From Aeromonas finlandensis (GTDB taxonomy: Bacteria; Pseudomonadota; Gammaproteobacteria; Enterobacterales; Aeromonadaceae): DNA of 64,000 nt. Every line of letters starts with the position of its first letter. The stretch's first letter is position 1. Location of the stretch: assembly GCF_000764645.1 (NCBI RefSeq), contig NZ_JRGK01000061.1, positions 19,211 to 83,210 on the forward strand, given 5' to 3'. Below the pieces are notes generated by a model, which worked only from the letters and a program-made list of their open reading frames with translations, was not told the origin of the DNA and did not search any database. The position numbers were made by a program, and so were the translations under genes. Shown in pieces: positions 10,201 through 17,342 of the stretch.

Positions 10201-10442
10201 TCCCGGGTCTGAATTACGGCATCCCGACGCTGGGGATGAAAGATCCGAACGGTTCATTATACGAAAACAGAGAGCTCATTCCGGACCTGCAGGTGCCGCT
10301 CACCCCCGCCGATATGGTGGCCGGACGCGACCCGCAACTGGAGGCCGCCGTCAACAAGGCACTGACCCTGATACCGAATGCAAAAGAGCACTCAGGTAAC
10401 ACACAACAGGTTGACACCTCGCCCGAAAAGGGAATCAAATGA
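7206..10442 (+). CDS. Exported tricorn-like S41 peptidase
   Basis: A 1078-residue protein with a signal peptide (about residues 1-30, ending SVAADA). Residues about 35-600 hold repeated beta-propeller strands with the SPDGKQLAFT signature seen in TolB and tricorn propellers (near residues 39, 83, 425). A linker and PDZ-like region (about 755-850) precede the C-terminal S41 core, where VLVNAGSYSEGSAFPEYY carries the likely nucleophile Ser962. This order matches tricorn-type proteases, here probably periplasmic. The substrate is not known; peptide degradation is the family role. The start follows a weak ribosome site; the gene stands alone. Confidence 0.85.
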   Translation: MRSSCRLVPLLFSSLLSSPLLLWLPASVAADALWLREPALSPDGKQLAFTWQGRIFISSAEGGPATALTGSDYLSQRPVWSPDGKQLAFAANLYGNEDVFVVPASGGEMVRLTRDSRADLPQAFSADGKRLLLSSQRPGAPAADHFVAEGYQWGELYWTPVTGGELQADLPLPATLARPYGKQLAYQMPAADQPFRKHQHSFAVPRLWLFDGKQHRQLTEDRVAATDPVWSDKGDALFYLSERSGDFNVWRRDLASGKEQQLTHYKGHPVRGLSASRNGDLVWSWLGEIYRLDAGSSTPRKLTIIPQVASTPDEASDTLTQADEALVSKEADELILVSEGNLFAVDPERERVRQLTHDPSEQSSPLYAEQGRSLIYLSEQQGHAALYHLRKGEPDRLFSDPGPLTESLLLAIPGKGISRPRLSPDGKQLAFVVDGQAIHLLDLASNKERELVPASFNPWRHKITLSFAPDSRHLAFTFRPDSAGQDIALIDTRTPDAKPINISRNGYLDEQPGWSKDGAIFYWLSARFGPLGADGEPIGQSLLAIYSSRAAKADFLAEQTPPKAGYGFDTERLTHREAFLLQPSGTLLASRIVDDQLIYLVEEMKVNGESEIKGYARDLRKDKTRELFSEQPGPAQVTLNDDATLVTLVRDGGEITRIHLESGETTSTHFVLQSTNRWQARMAASFDQIARLTRDEFYQDNMNGVDWNSYVNAYRRLLPGIGNPRDFGNLLAELAGELNVSHTWGNGPAPFPRMADNTASLGGYWRDGKQGVELVALLAGGPLEQESDIKAGARLLAINGVEIANLSALDQALNHQAGARLALTFQQAGNPTPDEVVVTAIDLQQEYQLKMDRWVEKRRKQVDELSNGRVGYVYLPEMNSDVYDKVVAEALGSQRNREALIVDVRFNSGGYLANTLVEFLTGSGSTKGMAISWPRQGKGATDAASRQWTKPSVVLVNAGSYSEGSAFPEYYRALKAGPIVGEPVPGTGTYVYQHRSTLIPGLNYGIPTLGMKDPNGSLYENRELIPDLQVPLTPADMVAGRDPQLEAAVNKALTLIPNAKEHSGNTQQVDTSPEKGIK

Positions 10443-10508
10443 GGACACAAAATATCTGGGCTGGGACACCGTATTGTGCCAATCCAGCGAACTGACAAGG
10501 AGAATACG

Positions 10509-10742
10509 GTGCTTACATCAACCGAAAAACGCTTCTGCCCAACCTGCCAACGCGAGACCAACCATGTCGTGGTGCTGGTCGACAAATCCTATGGAAAAGA
10601 GGTGAAACCGGAGCAAAAGCGCAAAGCGTTTATCAAAGACTTTATTACCGGCTGGGCGGCTGGGCCCTTTCTGGCCAACATGGATCGCTTTGAACGCCAC
10701 GTCATCTGCGAAAATTGTGGAAATAAAGTCATTGATGAATGA
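10509..10742 (+). CDS. Small zinc-ribbon protein
   Basis: 77 residues. GTG at 10509 is chosen because AAGGAG ends six bases upstream; an earlier in-frame GTG at 10476 has no such site. Two CxxC knuckles, CPTC near the N-terminus and CENC near the C-terminus, are about 47 residues apart and should bind one zinc. The basic central segment (EQKRKAFIKDFITGW) is followed by a short hydrophobic stretch. I do not recognise a named family. It lies 66 bases after the peptidase gene and may be cotranscribed with it. Confidence 0.75.
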   Translation: MLTSTEKRFCPTCQRETNHVVVLVDKSYGKEVKPEQKRKAFIKDFITGWAAGPFLANMDRFERHVICENCGNKVIDE

Positions 10743-10864
10743 AAAATCAGGAGTAAAACGACTGATTTTGGGGCTGTCGGTGACATCGCAATGGCCAGCC
10801 GACATGGAAAAACAGCTCGCGGCACACTGCCCGTTGCGCAGTAGGTGACCGGTTTTTAAAGAGT

Positions 10865-10884
10865 GAGGGGCCGACTGGCCCCTC
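10865..10884. terminator. Hairpin between zinc-ribbon gene and pgaD
   Basis: Arms GAGGGGCC and GGCCCCTC with a four-base loop. On the minus strand it starts five bases after the pgaD stop and is followed by ACTCTTTAAAAA, so it may end the pga transcript. The U tract is interrupted, so the call is tentative. Confidence 0.5.
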
Positions 10885-10888
10885 GTAA

Positions 10889-11203
10889 TCACTGCGCTTT
10901 CGAGACCATTCGCTTGCCCACCAGCCGGTGTAGCAGCTTGTTGTATTTCGCCCAGGAGTGGATCAGCAGGAAGATGCCGAACAGCAGGGCCAGAAACAGT
11001 TGCCCCACCTCGACGGCATCCAGCGAGCCGATAAAGCTCTCGTTCTCCTCCGTCTCCAGATAGTTGAGCCAGGGTTGCAGGGCCAAAAACAACCAGCCCC
11101 CCCAGGTCACCAGCAGGATCAGCAGATCCCGCAGCCGATACTTCCAGCTGCGCCGGGTGCCGTTGCTGATGATCATCTCGTTCGCCAGCTTATGTTTTGT
11201 CAC
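10889..11203 (-). CDS. pgaD: Poly-N-acetylglucosamine synthesis accessory protein PgaD
   Basis: 104 residues from a GTG at 11203, which is preceded by GGGGAGAG at good spacing and overlaps the end of pgaC by 14 bases. It has two membrane helices (LLILLVTWGGWLFLALQ and LFLALLFGIFLLIHSW) separated by a short acidic loop, the PgaD plan. PgaD forms a complex with the synthase PgaC in the inner membrane; in E. coli the pair together binds c-di-GMP. The sequence is too diverged to identify c-di-GMP contacts. Last gene of the operon. Confidence 0.85.
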   Translation of the reverse strand: MTKHKLANEMIISNGTRRSWKYRLRDLLILLVTWGGWLFLALQPWLNYLETEENESFIGSLDAVEVGQLFLALLFGIFLLIHSWAKYNKLLHRLVGKRMVSKAQ

Positions 11204-12440
11204 GGAACGACTCTCCCCTGTCAGGACTTTCCCAAACGGCCAGCTGGCCACGGCGACGCAGGATCGCCTTGGGCACCGCCACCACCACGGTCACCAGATT
11301 GAGCAACCAGTAGATGAGCGGATACCAGACGCACCAGATAAAGCTGCGGGCCATGCGCTTGTCGTAGTGGTTGTCGATAAAGATACTGACCCCGAACTGC
11401 ACCAGACAGATGGCGGTCATCATCACCCCGGTCCACTGGAACAGGTGACCCACCGCCAGTCCGCTCAAGTCCGGCTCAAGCAGCCAGATCAGCGCCAGCA
11501 GCAACATGCTGTAGCACCAGGCAACGCTGGAGAGATACTCCAGCAGCAACAGCCAGAAGCGGCGATTGCGCCAACGCATCGCCTGCAACCCGTAGCGCAG
11601 AAACACCTCGGCGCCCCCCTGCGCCCAGCGCAACCGCTGTTTGTAGAGGCCGCGCACCGTCTCGGGCATCAACACCCAGCAGAGCGCCTGCGGCTGATAG
11701 TGGATGAGCCACCCTGCCAACTGCAGCTTCCAGCTGATGTCGATATCCTCGGTCACCATGTCATTGCTCCAGCCACCGACCGCCTCGACCGCCTGCTTGC
11801 GAAAAGCCACCACCACCCCGGAGACGGTGAAGACGGTGCCGTAGATCCGCTGGGCCCGCTTGATGAGGCCGATGATGGAGCTGAACTCGCCGGTCTGGAT
11901 CTTGCCGATGATGGTGGAGCGGGTGCGTACCCGCGGATTGCCGGTGACCGCCCCGACCCTTGGGCTCTCGATGAAGTGCTTCACCATCCAGCGCACCGCG
12001 TCATAGTCCAGCACCGCATCCCCGTCGATGCCGACCAGGATCTCCCCACTGGCCACGGTCAACCCGTTGTTGAGGGCCATCGCCTTGCCCTGGTTGTGTT
12101 GATGGAGCACGGTCAGGCGTGGATCCTGCTGCGCCAGCCGATCCAGCCGAACGCCGGTGTCATCCTTGCTGCCGTCGTTGATGGCCAGCACCTCGAAATC
12201 GGGATAACGCTGGCGCAGCAGGTGGCCGATGGTCTCCTCGACATTGGCCCCCTCGTTGTAGCAAGGCACCATTAACGTCACCCTGGGGTAATAGGGGAGC
12301 TCCAGCCCCCGCTTGGCCAGCGCGATATCCCGCCGCTCCCACTGGAAGTAGTAATAGAGGCCGCCACAGACCCACACCATGGCCATCAGACTGGGATAGG
12401 CCAGGGTAAAGATGGCTATCCCTTCCAGAAGATCCTTCAC
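11190..12440 (-). CDS. pgaC: Poly-beta-1,6-N-acetylglucosamine synthase PgaC
   Basis: A 416-residue processive family-2 glycosyltransferase. VPCYNEG, GIDGDAVLDYD, TEDIDISW and QRLRWAQGG correspond to the nucleotide-binding, metal (DxD), acceptor-site and QxxRW motifs. One N-terminal and several C-terminal membrane helices flank the cytoplasmic catalytic domain. It polymerises UDP-GlcNAc into the biofilm polysaccharide PNAG. The start overlaps the end of pgaB by four bases (ATGA), which implies translational coupling. Confidence 0.95.
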   Translation of the reverse strand: MKDLLEGIAIFTLAYPSLMAMVWVCGGLYYYFQWERRDIALAKRGLELPYYPRVTLMVPCYNEGANVEETIGHLLRQRYPDFEVLAINDGSKDDTGVRLDRLAQQDPRLTVLHQHNQGKAMALNNGLTVASGEILVGIDGDAVLDYDAVRWMVKHFIESPRVGAVTGNPRVRTRSTIIGKIQTGEFSSIIGLIKRAQRIYGTVFTVSGVVVAFRKQAVEAVGGWSNDMVTEDIDISWKLQLAGWLIHYQPQALCWVLMPETVRGLYKQRLRWAQGGAEVFLRYGLQAMRWRNRRFWLLLLEYLSSVAWCYSMLLLALIWLLEPDLSGLAVGHLFQWTGVMMTAICLVQFGVSIFIDNHYDKRMARSFIWCVWYPLIYWLLNLVTVVVAVPKAILRRRGQLAVWESPDRGESFRDKT

Positions 12441-14386
12441 CGTATCGCCTCCACGCGGGTGGCCGCGGCGACACTGACAGTGGCCGGCAGTTGGGTCGGC
12501 TGAGGCTGGGTCTGCACCGAGAAGACCGGCCTGAGCGCTGCAGGATCCGGCTGATTGTTGTGAAAATCATCCGGGTAGTAGCCAAAGTTGGTCACTCCCT
12601 GGCGCTGAATGATCTCCATCCAGCGCGCCAGCTCGGCATCAGGGATGGGCTGGTCGGTACGCCAGTTGCGGCTCTGCAGCTCGAACACCAGTCGATTGGC
12701 TGGCACCTGCACCAGCGAATCCTCCGCCAGCTTGGCCAGCCACTCATCGGGGTGTTCCGCCTGCTCCATATAGGGCATGGCCATCACGGCGGTGTAGTCA
12801 TAGGCCTTGGCAAACGCCGCCATGCTCTGGGCAAACCACTGCTGGGATTGCGGCTCGGTCACCAGCGCCGCATAGATATTGCGGGCAGTCTTGAGGCCGT
12901 CGGCTCCCCCCTGACGGTAGCGGGCGGCGGCATCACGCAGCGCCATGGTGAAGTCGATCAGCAGATCGGTCTTCTGCTCCCCTTGCGCCTGCAGCGCATC
13001 CGGGGTACGAGCCAGCGGCATCGGCCCCTCGTAGTCGCTGAGGAAGGCGTCGTCATGGAACAGCAGGCCGTCGAACTTGGTGTAGAAGCCGAGATCCTCA
13101 TAGATATCCAGCAGCAGCTGACGGCTGGCAGGATCCCAGGGAGAAAGGCGCAGATACTGCCCCTTGGCAGGGGCGCCGGTGCGGCTGTCGGTGACATAGG
13201 CGTGGTTCGGTCCCATGTCGTAGGCCATCACCGGCATCCAGGCGAACACCTTGACCCCGGCCCGGGTCTTTAGCTGCCAGGCCACCCGGTTGAAGAGATC
13301 TGCCTTGACCGGCATATGACGGTTGGGGAAGTAGAGCGCCTCCGCCACCCCGTCACCGTTGTCATCGGCATAGGCCTGCAGATAGACGGTGGTGATGCCG
13401 TAGCCCTTGATCCGGTCCAGCAGCATGTCGATGTTCTTGTTCATCTGCTGCGGATCCTTGTCATAGACATAGTCCAGATCCACGTGCACCAAGCGCTCCA
13501 CCTGCCGCTCCCAGGTATTGCCCCCCATGATCTCGTCCAGGGTTTCGAGGCTGGTATCCTCCTCCAGCAGATAGCGGCGCACCGTGCTGCCCGAGTCACT
13601 CAGCTTGTTGAGCCCTTCGGCCAGGGTGAAGGTGTAGGGCATCCCGGCCGCACTGGCCAGATCCAGCGCCGTCTGGTTGAAGGCGCCGTAGGGCCAGACC
13701 AGGATCCGTGGTGCCCGACCGGTCTGCTCCCTGAGCTGGCTGGCCGATGCGTCAAAGTCGGCTTTTATCCGGGCCCGGTAGTCGGCCATGCTCTCGTAGC
13801 CATTCTGGCTCCAACCTGCGGTGGTGACCGCTGGCTGCACGTTGCCCTGCGGATTGGCGAGCAGCCCGTAGTGGGAGGTGAAGGTATGGGAAGCCAGCTC
13901 CACCAGCCCGGAATCCTGCATCTCGCGGATCTGCGGCCAGCCGACGAAGTAGCTGCGTGGCAGCTTGTCATTGCCGTACGGGACCATCTTGTCATCGGCC
14001 ACATCCAGCCAGCTGCCCACCAGCGCAAAGACTGCCGGGTAGTTGTAGAGCTTGAGCAGCGGATAGACCAGCCGGTAGAAGCTCTCGTAGCCGTCATCGA
14101 AGCTGAGTAGGATCGCCTTCTCCGGCAGCGGTGCCTTGCCCGCTTTGGCATCCAGGATCTGCTGGAAGCTGACCGGGTGATAGCCCTGCTGCTTGATCCA
14201 GTTGAAGTGGCGGATCAGGGTGTCGCGCCGGATGGTCTGGGGGTAGAGCTTGAGGTTGGGGGTCAATTTCAGATCGACGATATCGTGGTAGCAGAGCACC
14301 ACATAATCATCGGGTTGCCGGGCCGCCTGCGTCAGCGAAGGCAGCAGTGCAAGCAGCAAAACGAAAGGAGCAAGCCAGCGTTTCAT
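12437..14386 (-). CDS. pgaB: PNAG N-deacetylase and hydrolase PgaB
   Basis: Started at 14386 (MKRWLA...), where the ATG shares one base with the pgaA stop; 649 residues. The N-terminal half is a NodB-type deacetylase (LSFDDGYESFY with the metal aspartate, SHTFTSH with the metal histidines); the C-terminal half is the GHL13 glycoside hydrolase domain (LHVDLDYVYD-like, GLLFHDDAFLSDYEG). PgaB partly deacetylates PNAG in the periplasm, which is needed for export. Unlike E. coli PgaB, the signal peptide (ending SLTQAA) lacks a lipobox cysteine, so this version is probably soluble and not a lipoprotein. Confidence 0.93.
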   Translation of the reverse strand: MKRWLAPFVLLLALLPSLTQAARQPDDYVVLCYHDIVDLKLTPNLKLYPQTIRRDTLIRHFNWIKQQGYHPVSFQQILDAKAGKAPLPEKAILLSFDDGYESFYRLVYPLLKLYNYPAVFALVGSWLDVADDKMVPYGNDKLPRSYFVGWPQIREMQDSGLVELASHTFTSHYGLLANPQGNVQPAVTTAGWSQNGYESMADYRARIKADFDASASQLREQTGRAPRILVWPYGAFNQTALDLASAAGMPYTFTLAEGLNKLSDSGSTVRRYLLEEDTSLETLDEIMGGNTWERQVERLVHVDLDYVYDKDPQQMNKNIDMLLDRIKGYGITTVYLQAYADDNGDGVAEALYFPNRHMPVKADLFNRVAWQLKTRAGVKVFAWMPVMAYDMGPNHAYVTDSRTGAPAKGQYLRLSPWDPASRQLLLDIYEDLGFYTKFDGLLFHDDAFLSDYEGPMPLARTPDALQAQGEQKTDLLIDFTMALRDAAARYRQGGADGLKTARNIYAALVTEPQSQQWFAQSMAAFAKAYDYTAVMAMPYMEQAEHPDEWLAKLAEDSLVQVPANRLVFELQSRNWRTDQPIPDAELARWMEIIQRQGVTNFGYYPDDFHNNQPDPAALRPVFSVQTQPQPTQLPATVSVAAATRVEAIR

Positions 14387-16770
14387 CACATGAAACTCCA
14401 TTGCAGATTGGCGAAGATGAAATTTCCGAACTCGGGGTTGCCGTCATAGATGGCCTGACGGCGGCCCAGGCCATAGCCCAGGCTAAGGGCGGGAGAGAGG
14501 ATCCAGTCGTGGCGATAGCTGAGCTGCCACCCCTGATCGCTGCCATAGCCCTGCTGCCAGTAGTGGTTGCCACTCATGGTAAGGCTCTGCAGCAGGGAGC
14601 GACGCCCATCCAGCGGCAGTCGATAGCGCCCCGCCAGCTCCAGCTCCAGATTGCGATCCTGCAGGGGATTGAAGTAGTCGACCTCCACCGCCTCGTTGCG
14701 GGAGGTGGCACCGCGCAAGGTGGTATCGAACCACCAGCGATCCCGGCGCCAGAGATCCTGACGCAGCCAGCCAGAGGCCGTCAGCCGCCGGTTGCCATCG
14801 CTGATATCCATCCGCTCAAGCCGCAACGCCCCCTCGCGGGTCTCATCCTGACGCCAGCCCAGATCGAGCTGGTATTGATCGGCGTAGTTGCCACGCGCCA
14901 GGGCCCGCAGCGGGGTGTAGGCACTGTTGAGGTTGATGGCAGTGCCCAACATCCAGCGATCGTCCAACCGCCAGTCGAGGCGACTCCACAAATAACCTCT
15001 GTGGTTGAGCTCGCTGCCCGCGCCCCCCTCCAGCGTCAGCTGCAGCGGGTAGAGAAAGATCTCGGCCCCCAGCCCGGTATAGGCGGCGCGCTCGGGCTGC
15101 TGGTCGAACTCGCCAAAGCTGCCCTGACGACGGACAAACAGCCGATCGCCACCATCGCTGCGAGCGCTGTAGAGGCGGCTGTCGTAGCTCCAGTCACGGC
15201 TGGCCTGCACCGAGCCCCCTTCGTTGCGGCCATGGGTCAGGTCGGTGACAAATTGCGGTGCCTGCTCCAGGGTCAGCCGCTGCTGCAGCTCCTGACGGTC
15301 GCGGGTCAGGTTGCCAAGGGTGCGCACGGCCTGCGGCGTGCCTTGCCAATCGCCCTTGTCGAGCCGGGCGTTGAGGCGACCGGGCTCGGCCAGCACGGTG
15401 CGACCGGCAGGCAGCCAGCGCACCGCCTGCTGATAGGCCTGCTCGGCCCCGTCGGGATGACCCCGCCAACGGCGGATATCCCCCAGTTGCAGCCAGAGCC
15501 AGGGGTTGGCTGGCGCGGTTTGCAGCCACCCTTCCAACTGTTTCTCTGCCGCGCCCGCCTCACCACGCCAGGCTTGCAGCAACGTTTTCAGCTGCAATAC
15601 CTTCTCGTAGTCGTCGTTGGCCATTCGCATGTTGCCGGTGAAATCCCAGCGAGTCGGTGGTTCCTGCCAACCGGCCAGCAGCCCCTGCGCCGCACCATAG
15701 TGCTCGCCATCCGCATAGGCGTAGAAGCGCTTCTCCAGCAGGCGCTTGTCTTTGGCCCGTGCCGGGGTCGCCAGTTGCTGGTAAATCACGGAGGCCTCAT
15801 CCACCCGCCCCAGCCCGGCCAATGCATCGGCGCGCGCCTCCAGCACATAGTCGGGTAGCGGCCCTTCGGCCTGCAGCGTAGCGGACTCCCGTTCGGCCCG
15901 GGCAAAATCGCCGAGGGCCACCAGCGTCACCACCGCATCGCGACGGGCACTGATGTAGAGCACATGATCGTGAGGCGCGCGGGCCAGGATCCTGTCTTGC
16001 AGCGCAAGCGTGCGGGTAAGAGAGCGACGGGCCAACGCCGGATCCTCGGTCTGGGCCGAGATCCGCAGCAGATTGACCGCCTGGTAGTAGTCGAGCCAGA
16101 GCCGGTCGACCGGTTTGAACAGCGTGGGGTAACGGCCCATCAGATCCGCTGCCGCAGGCCCCGCCCCCAGACTCACTGCCACTCGATAGAGCGCCAGCAC
16201 CTGCTCATGGTTATCCGGCTCCAGCTCCAGCCACTGCTGACGGGCCAGCAGCTCACCCATGGGGTCTTCACCCTGACGAGCCGCATAGATGCGGGCATCG
16301 AGGATCGCCTGATCTCGGCCGAAACGGACTTCATATTCATCCGCCGCACGGCGGGCCAGCTCGCGGTTGCCCTGATCGCTGGCGGTGAGAAACAGCCCGA
16401 GCCAGCCATTGCGGTTGGCGGGATCGCGCTCCTCCAGGATGCGGTAATAGCTGATCGCCTCGGAGTAGCGCTTCTCGTCGCGGGCGGCACGGGCCACCCC
16501 TTCCAGCGTACTGTTGCTGATGGGGCTGAACTCGCACGGCTCACAGGCGGCCAACGCTCCCTTGCGATCCCCCCGCCACAGTTGCACAGCGATCAGATCG
16601 TCGAGCACCTTGCCATCACCACTTTGTCGATAGAGGGCATCCAGCCCGTATGCAGCCGCATCCAACTCTCCTGCCCGGGCCTTGATCACCCAGGCTTCGC
16701 GCACTCTGTCCACCTCACTGGCGCACACCAGCAGGGGCAGCAGCGCCAACATCAAAAAGATGCGATTCAT
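14386..16770 (-). CDS. pgaA: PNAG export outer-membrane protein PgaA
   Basis: 794 residues from the ATG at 16770 (MNRIFLML..., signal peptide ending LLVCAS); in-frame ATGs at 16779 and 16788 are alternatives and no start has an ideal ribosome site. The N-terminal 450 residues are helical TPR-type repeats; the C-terminal 300 alternate aromatic and polar residues as in a beta-barrel and end in WSFM, an outer-membrane-type terminus close to the usual terminal aromatic pattern. PgaA is the PNAG export porin whose TPR domain binds PgaB. First gene of pgaABCD, preceded by an unusually long leader. Confidence 0.93.
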   Translation of the reverse strand: MNRIFLMLALLPLLVCASEVDRVREAWVIKARAGELDAAAYGLDALYRQSGDGKVLDDLIAVQLWRGDRKGALAACEPCEFSPISNSTLEGVARAARDEKRYSEAISYYRILEERDPANRNGWLGLFLTASDQGNRELARRAADEYEVRFGRDQAILDARIYAARQGEDPMGELLARQQWLELEPDNHEQVLALYRVAVSLGAGPAAADLMGRYPTLFKPVDRLWLDYYQAVNLLRISAQTEDPALARRSLTRTLALQDRILARAPHDHVLYISARRDAVVTLVALGDFARAERESATLQAEGPLPDYVLEARADALAGLGRVDEASVIYQQLATPARAKDKRLLEKRFYAYADGEHYGAAQGLLAGWQEPPTRWDFTGNMRMANDDYEKVLQLKTLLQAWRGEAGAAEKQLEGWLQTAPANPWLWLQLGDIRRWRGHPDGAEQAYQQAVRWLPAGRTVLAEPGRLNARLDKGDWQGTPQAVRTLGNLTRDRQELQQRLTLEQAPQFVTDLTHGRNEGGSVQASRDWSYDSRLYSARSDGGDRLFVRRQGSFGEFDQQPERAAYTGLGAEIFLYPLQLTLEGGAGSELNHRGYLWSRLDWRLDDRWMLGTAINLNSAYTPLRALARGNYADQYQLDLGWRQDETREGALRLERMDISDGNRRLTASGWLRQDLWRRDRWWFDTTLRGATSRNEAVEVDYFNPLQDRNLELELAGRYRLPLDGRRSLLQSLTMSGNHYWQQGYGSDQGWQLSYRHDWILSPALSLGYGLGRRQAIYDGNPEFGNFIFANLQWSFM

Positions 16771-16844
16771 TCGCAACATACCACCCATAACAAACGCTGG
16801 TCGTATCGTCCCTGCACGGCCATACGGATATACACACCCGTCCG

Positions 16845-17002
16845 CTCCTGCCTGATGAGCAAGAGGGCTTCCTGACTTGTGTGCTGATTTCGAGGGTGAA
16901 AGGCGGGCTGTGGGCCAGCACCTTTCCTATGTGCGGCCCAGCCATCTCCGGGCGGAGATCTGAGGCTTTCCGAACCCGATTCACATCGGGAGTGGCAAGG
17001 AG
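16845..17002 (-). ncRNA. Structured leader RNA of the pga operon (possible diverged cobalamin-riboswitch-like element)
   Basis: The 570 bases before pgaA hold no credible gene. On the minus strand, 16994-17002 (CTCCTTGCC) can pair with 16845-16852 (GGCAGGAG), closing a domain with at least three strong hairpins: CCCGAT-GTGA-ATCGGG, a stem AGCC...GGCT around ATCTCC-GCCC-GGAGAT, and GGGCCGCAC...GTGCTGGCCC. Near its 3' side AAGTCAGGAAGCC resembles the conserved 3' block of cobalamin riboswitches, and CGGAA after the first hairpin recalls their GGGAA. The central CGCAACTGT-type block is not clear, so the class is unproven. The domain ends 75 nt before the chosen start. Confidence 0.45.
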
Positions 17003-17044
17003 GGCGATTCTGCAGTTGTAGACAATTAAGTCAATCAGATTAGA

Positions 17045-17059
17045 TGATAATGGTTATCA
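17045..17059. promoter_or_regulatory. Fur box upstream of the pga leader
   Basis: TGATAATGGTTATCA fits the 7-1-7 Fur consensus TGATAATNATTATCA with one mismatch. It lies 42 bases upstream of the structured leader and about 275 bases before pgaA. The other neighbour, the M3 peptidase gene, points away and ends here, so the pga operon is the only candidate target. Iron control of pga is inference. Confidence 0.7.
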
Positions 17060-17300
17060 AATGGATTGATGTGATCGATATTTATGCACAAAGATAGCCA
17101 CAAAAAACACTATTGAAGAATTAGGCAAAACCATGTGGATTGTTGGTTCTATGACCTTGCTACCCACTATTCGCACTCATCTTCATATGAATACATATCT
17201 GATGAAAAAATTGCGGCCCAATCGACAAAGCGACAGATTGTGTCGCGCACATGTCCACAAAATGGCAATACCTGACACTGTTGCGACAATAAATTGCTAC

Positions 17301-17337
17301 GAAAAGCAGTGCTCCCGGCCCGATCACCGGGAGCACT
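17301..17337 (-). terminator. Terminator of the M3 peptidase gene
   Basis: An 11-bp stem (AGTGCTCCCGG with CCGGGAGCACT) starts six bases after the stop codon at 17343 and is followed, on the minus strand, by GCTTTTC. The rest of 17060-17300 shows nothing beyond AT-rich sequence. Confidence 0.85.
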
Positions 17338-17342
17338 GTGGA

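Noticed and set aside
14347..15858. A 503-codon plus-strand frame opposite pgaA
   Set aside because: Shadow frame; alanine/glutamine-rich low-complexity translation with no start signal.
16715..16984. An 89-codon minus-strand frame in the pga leader
   Set aside because: It overlaps the pgaA start and the structured leader, has no ribosome site and no protein-like composition.
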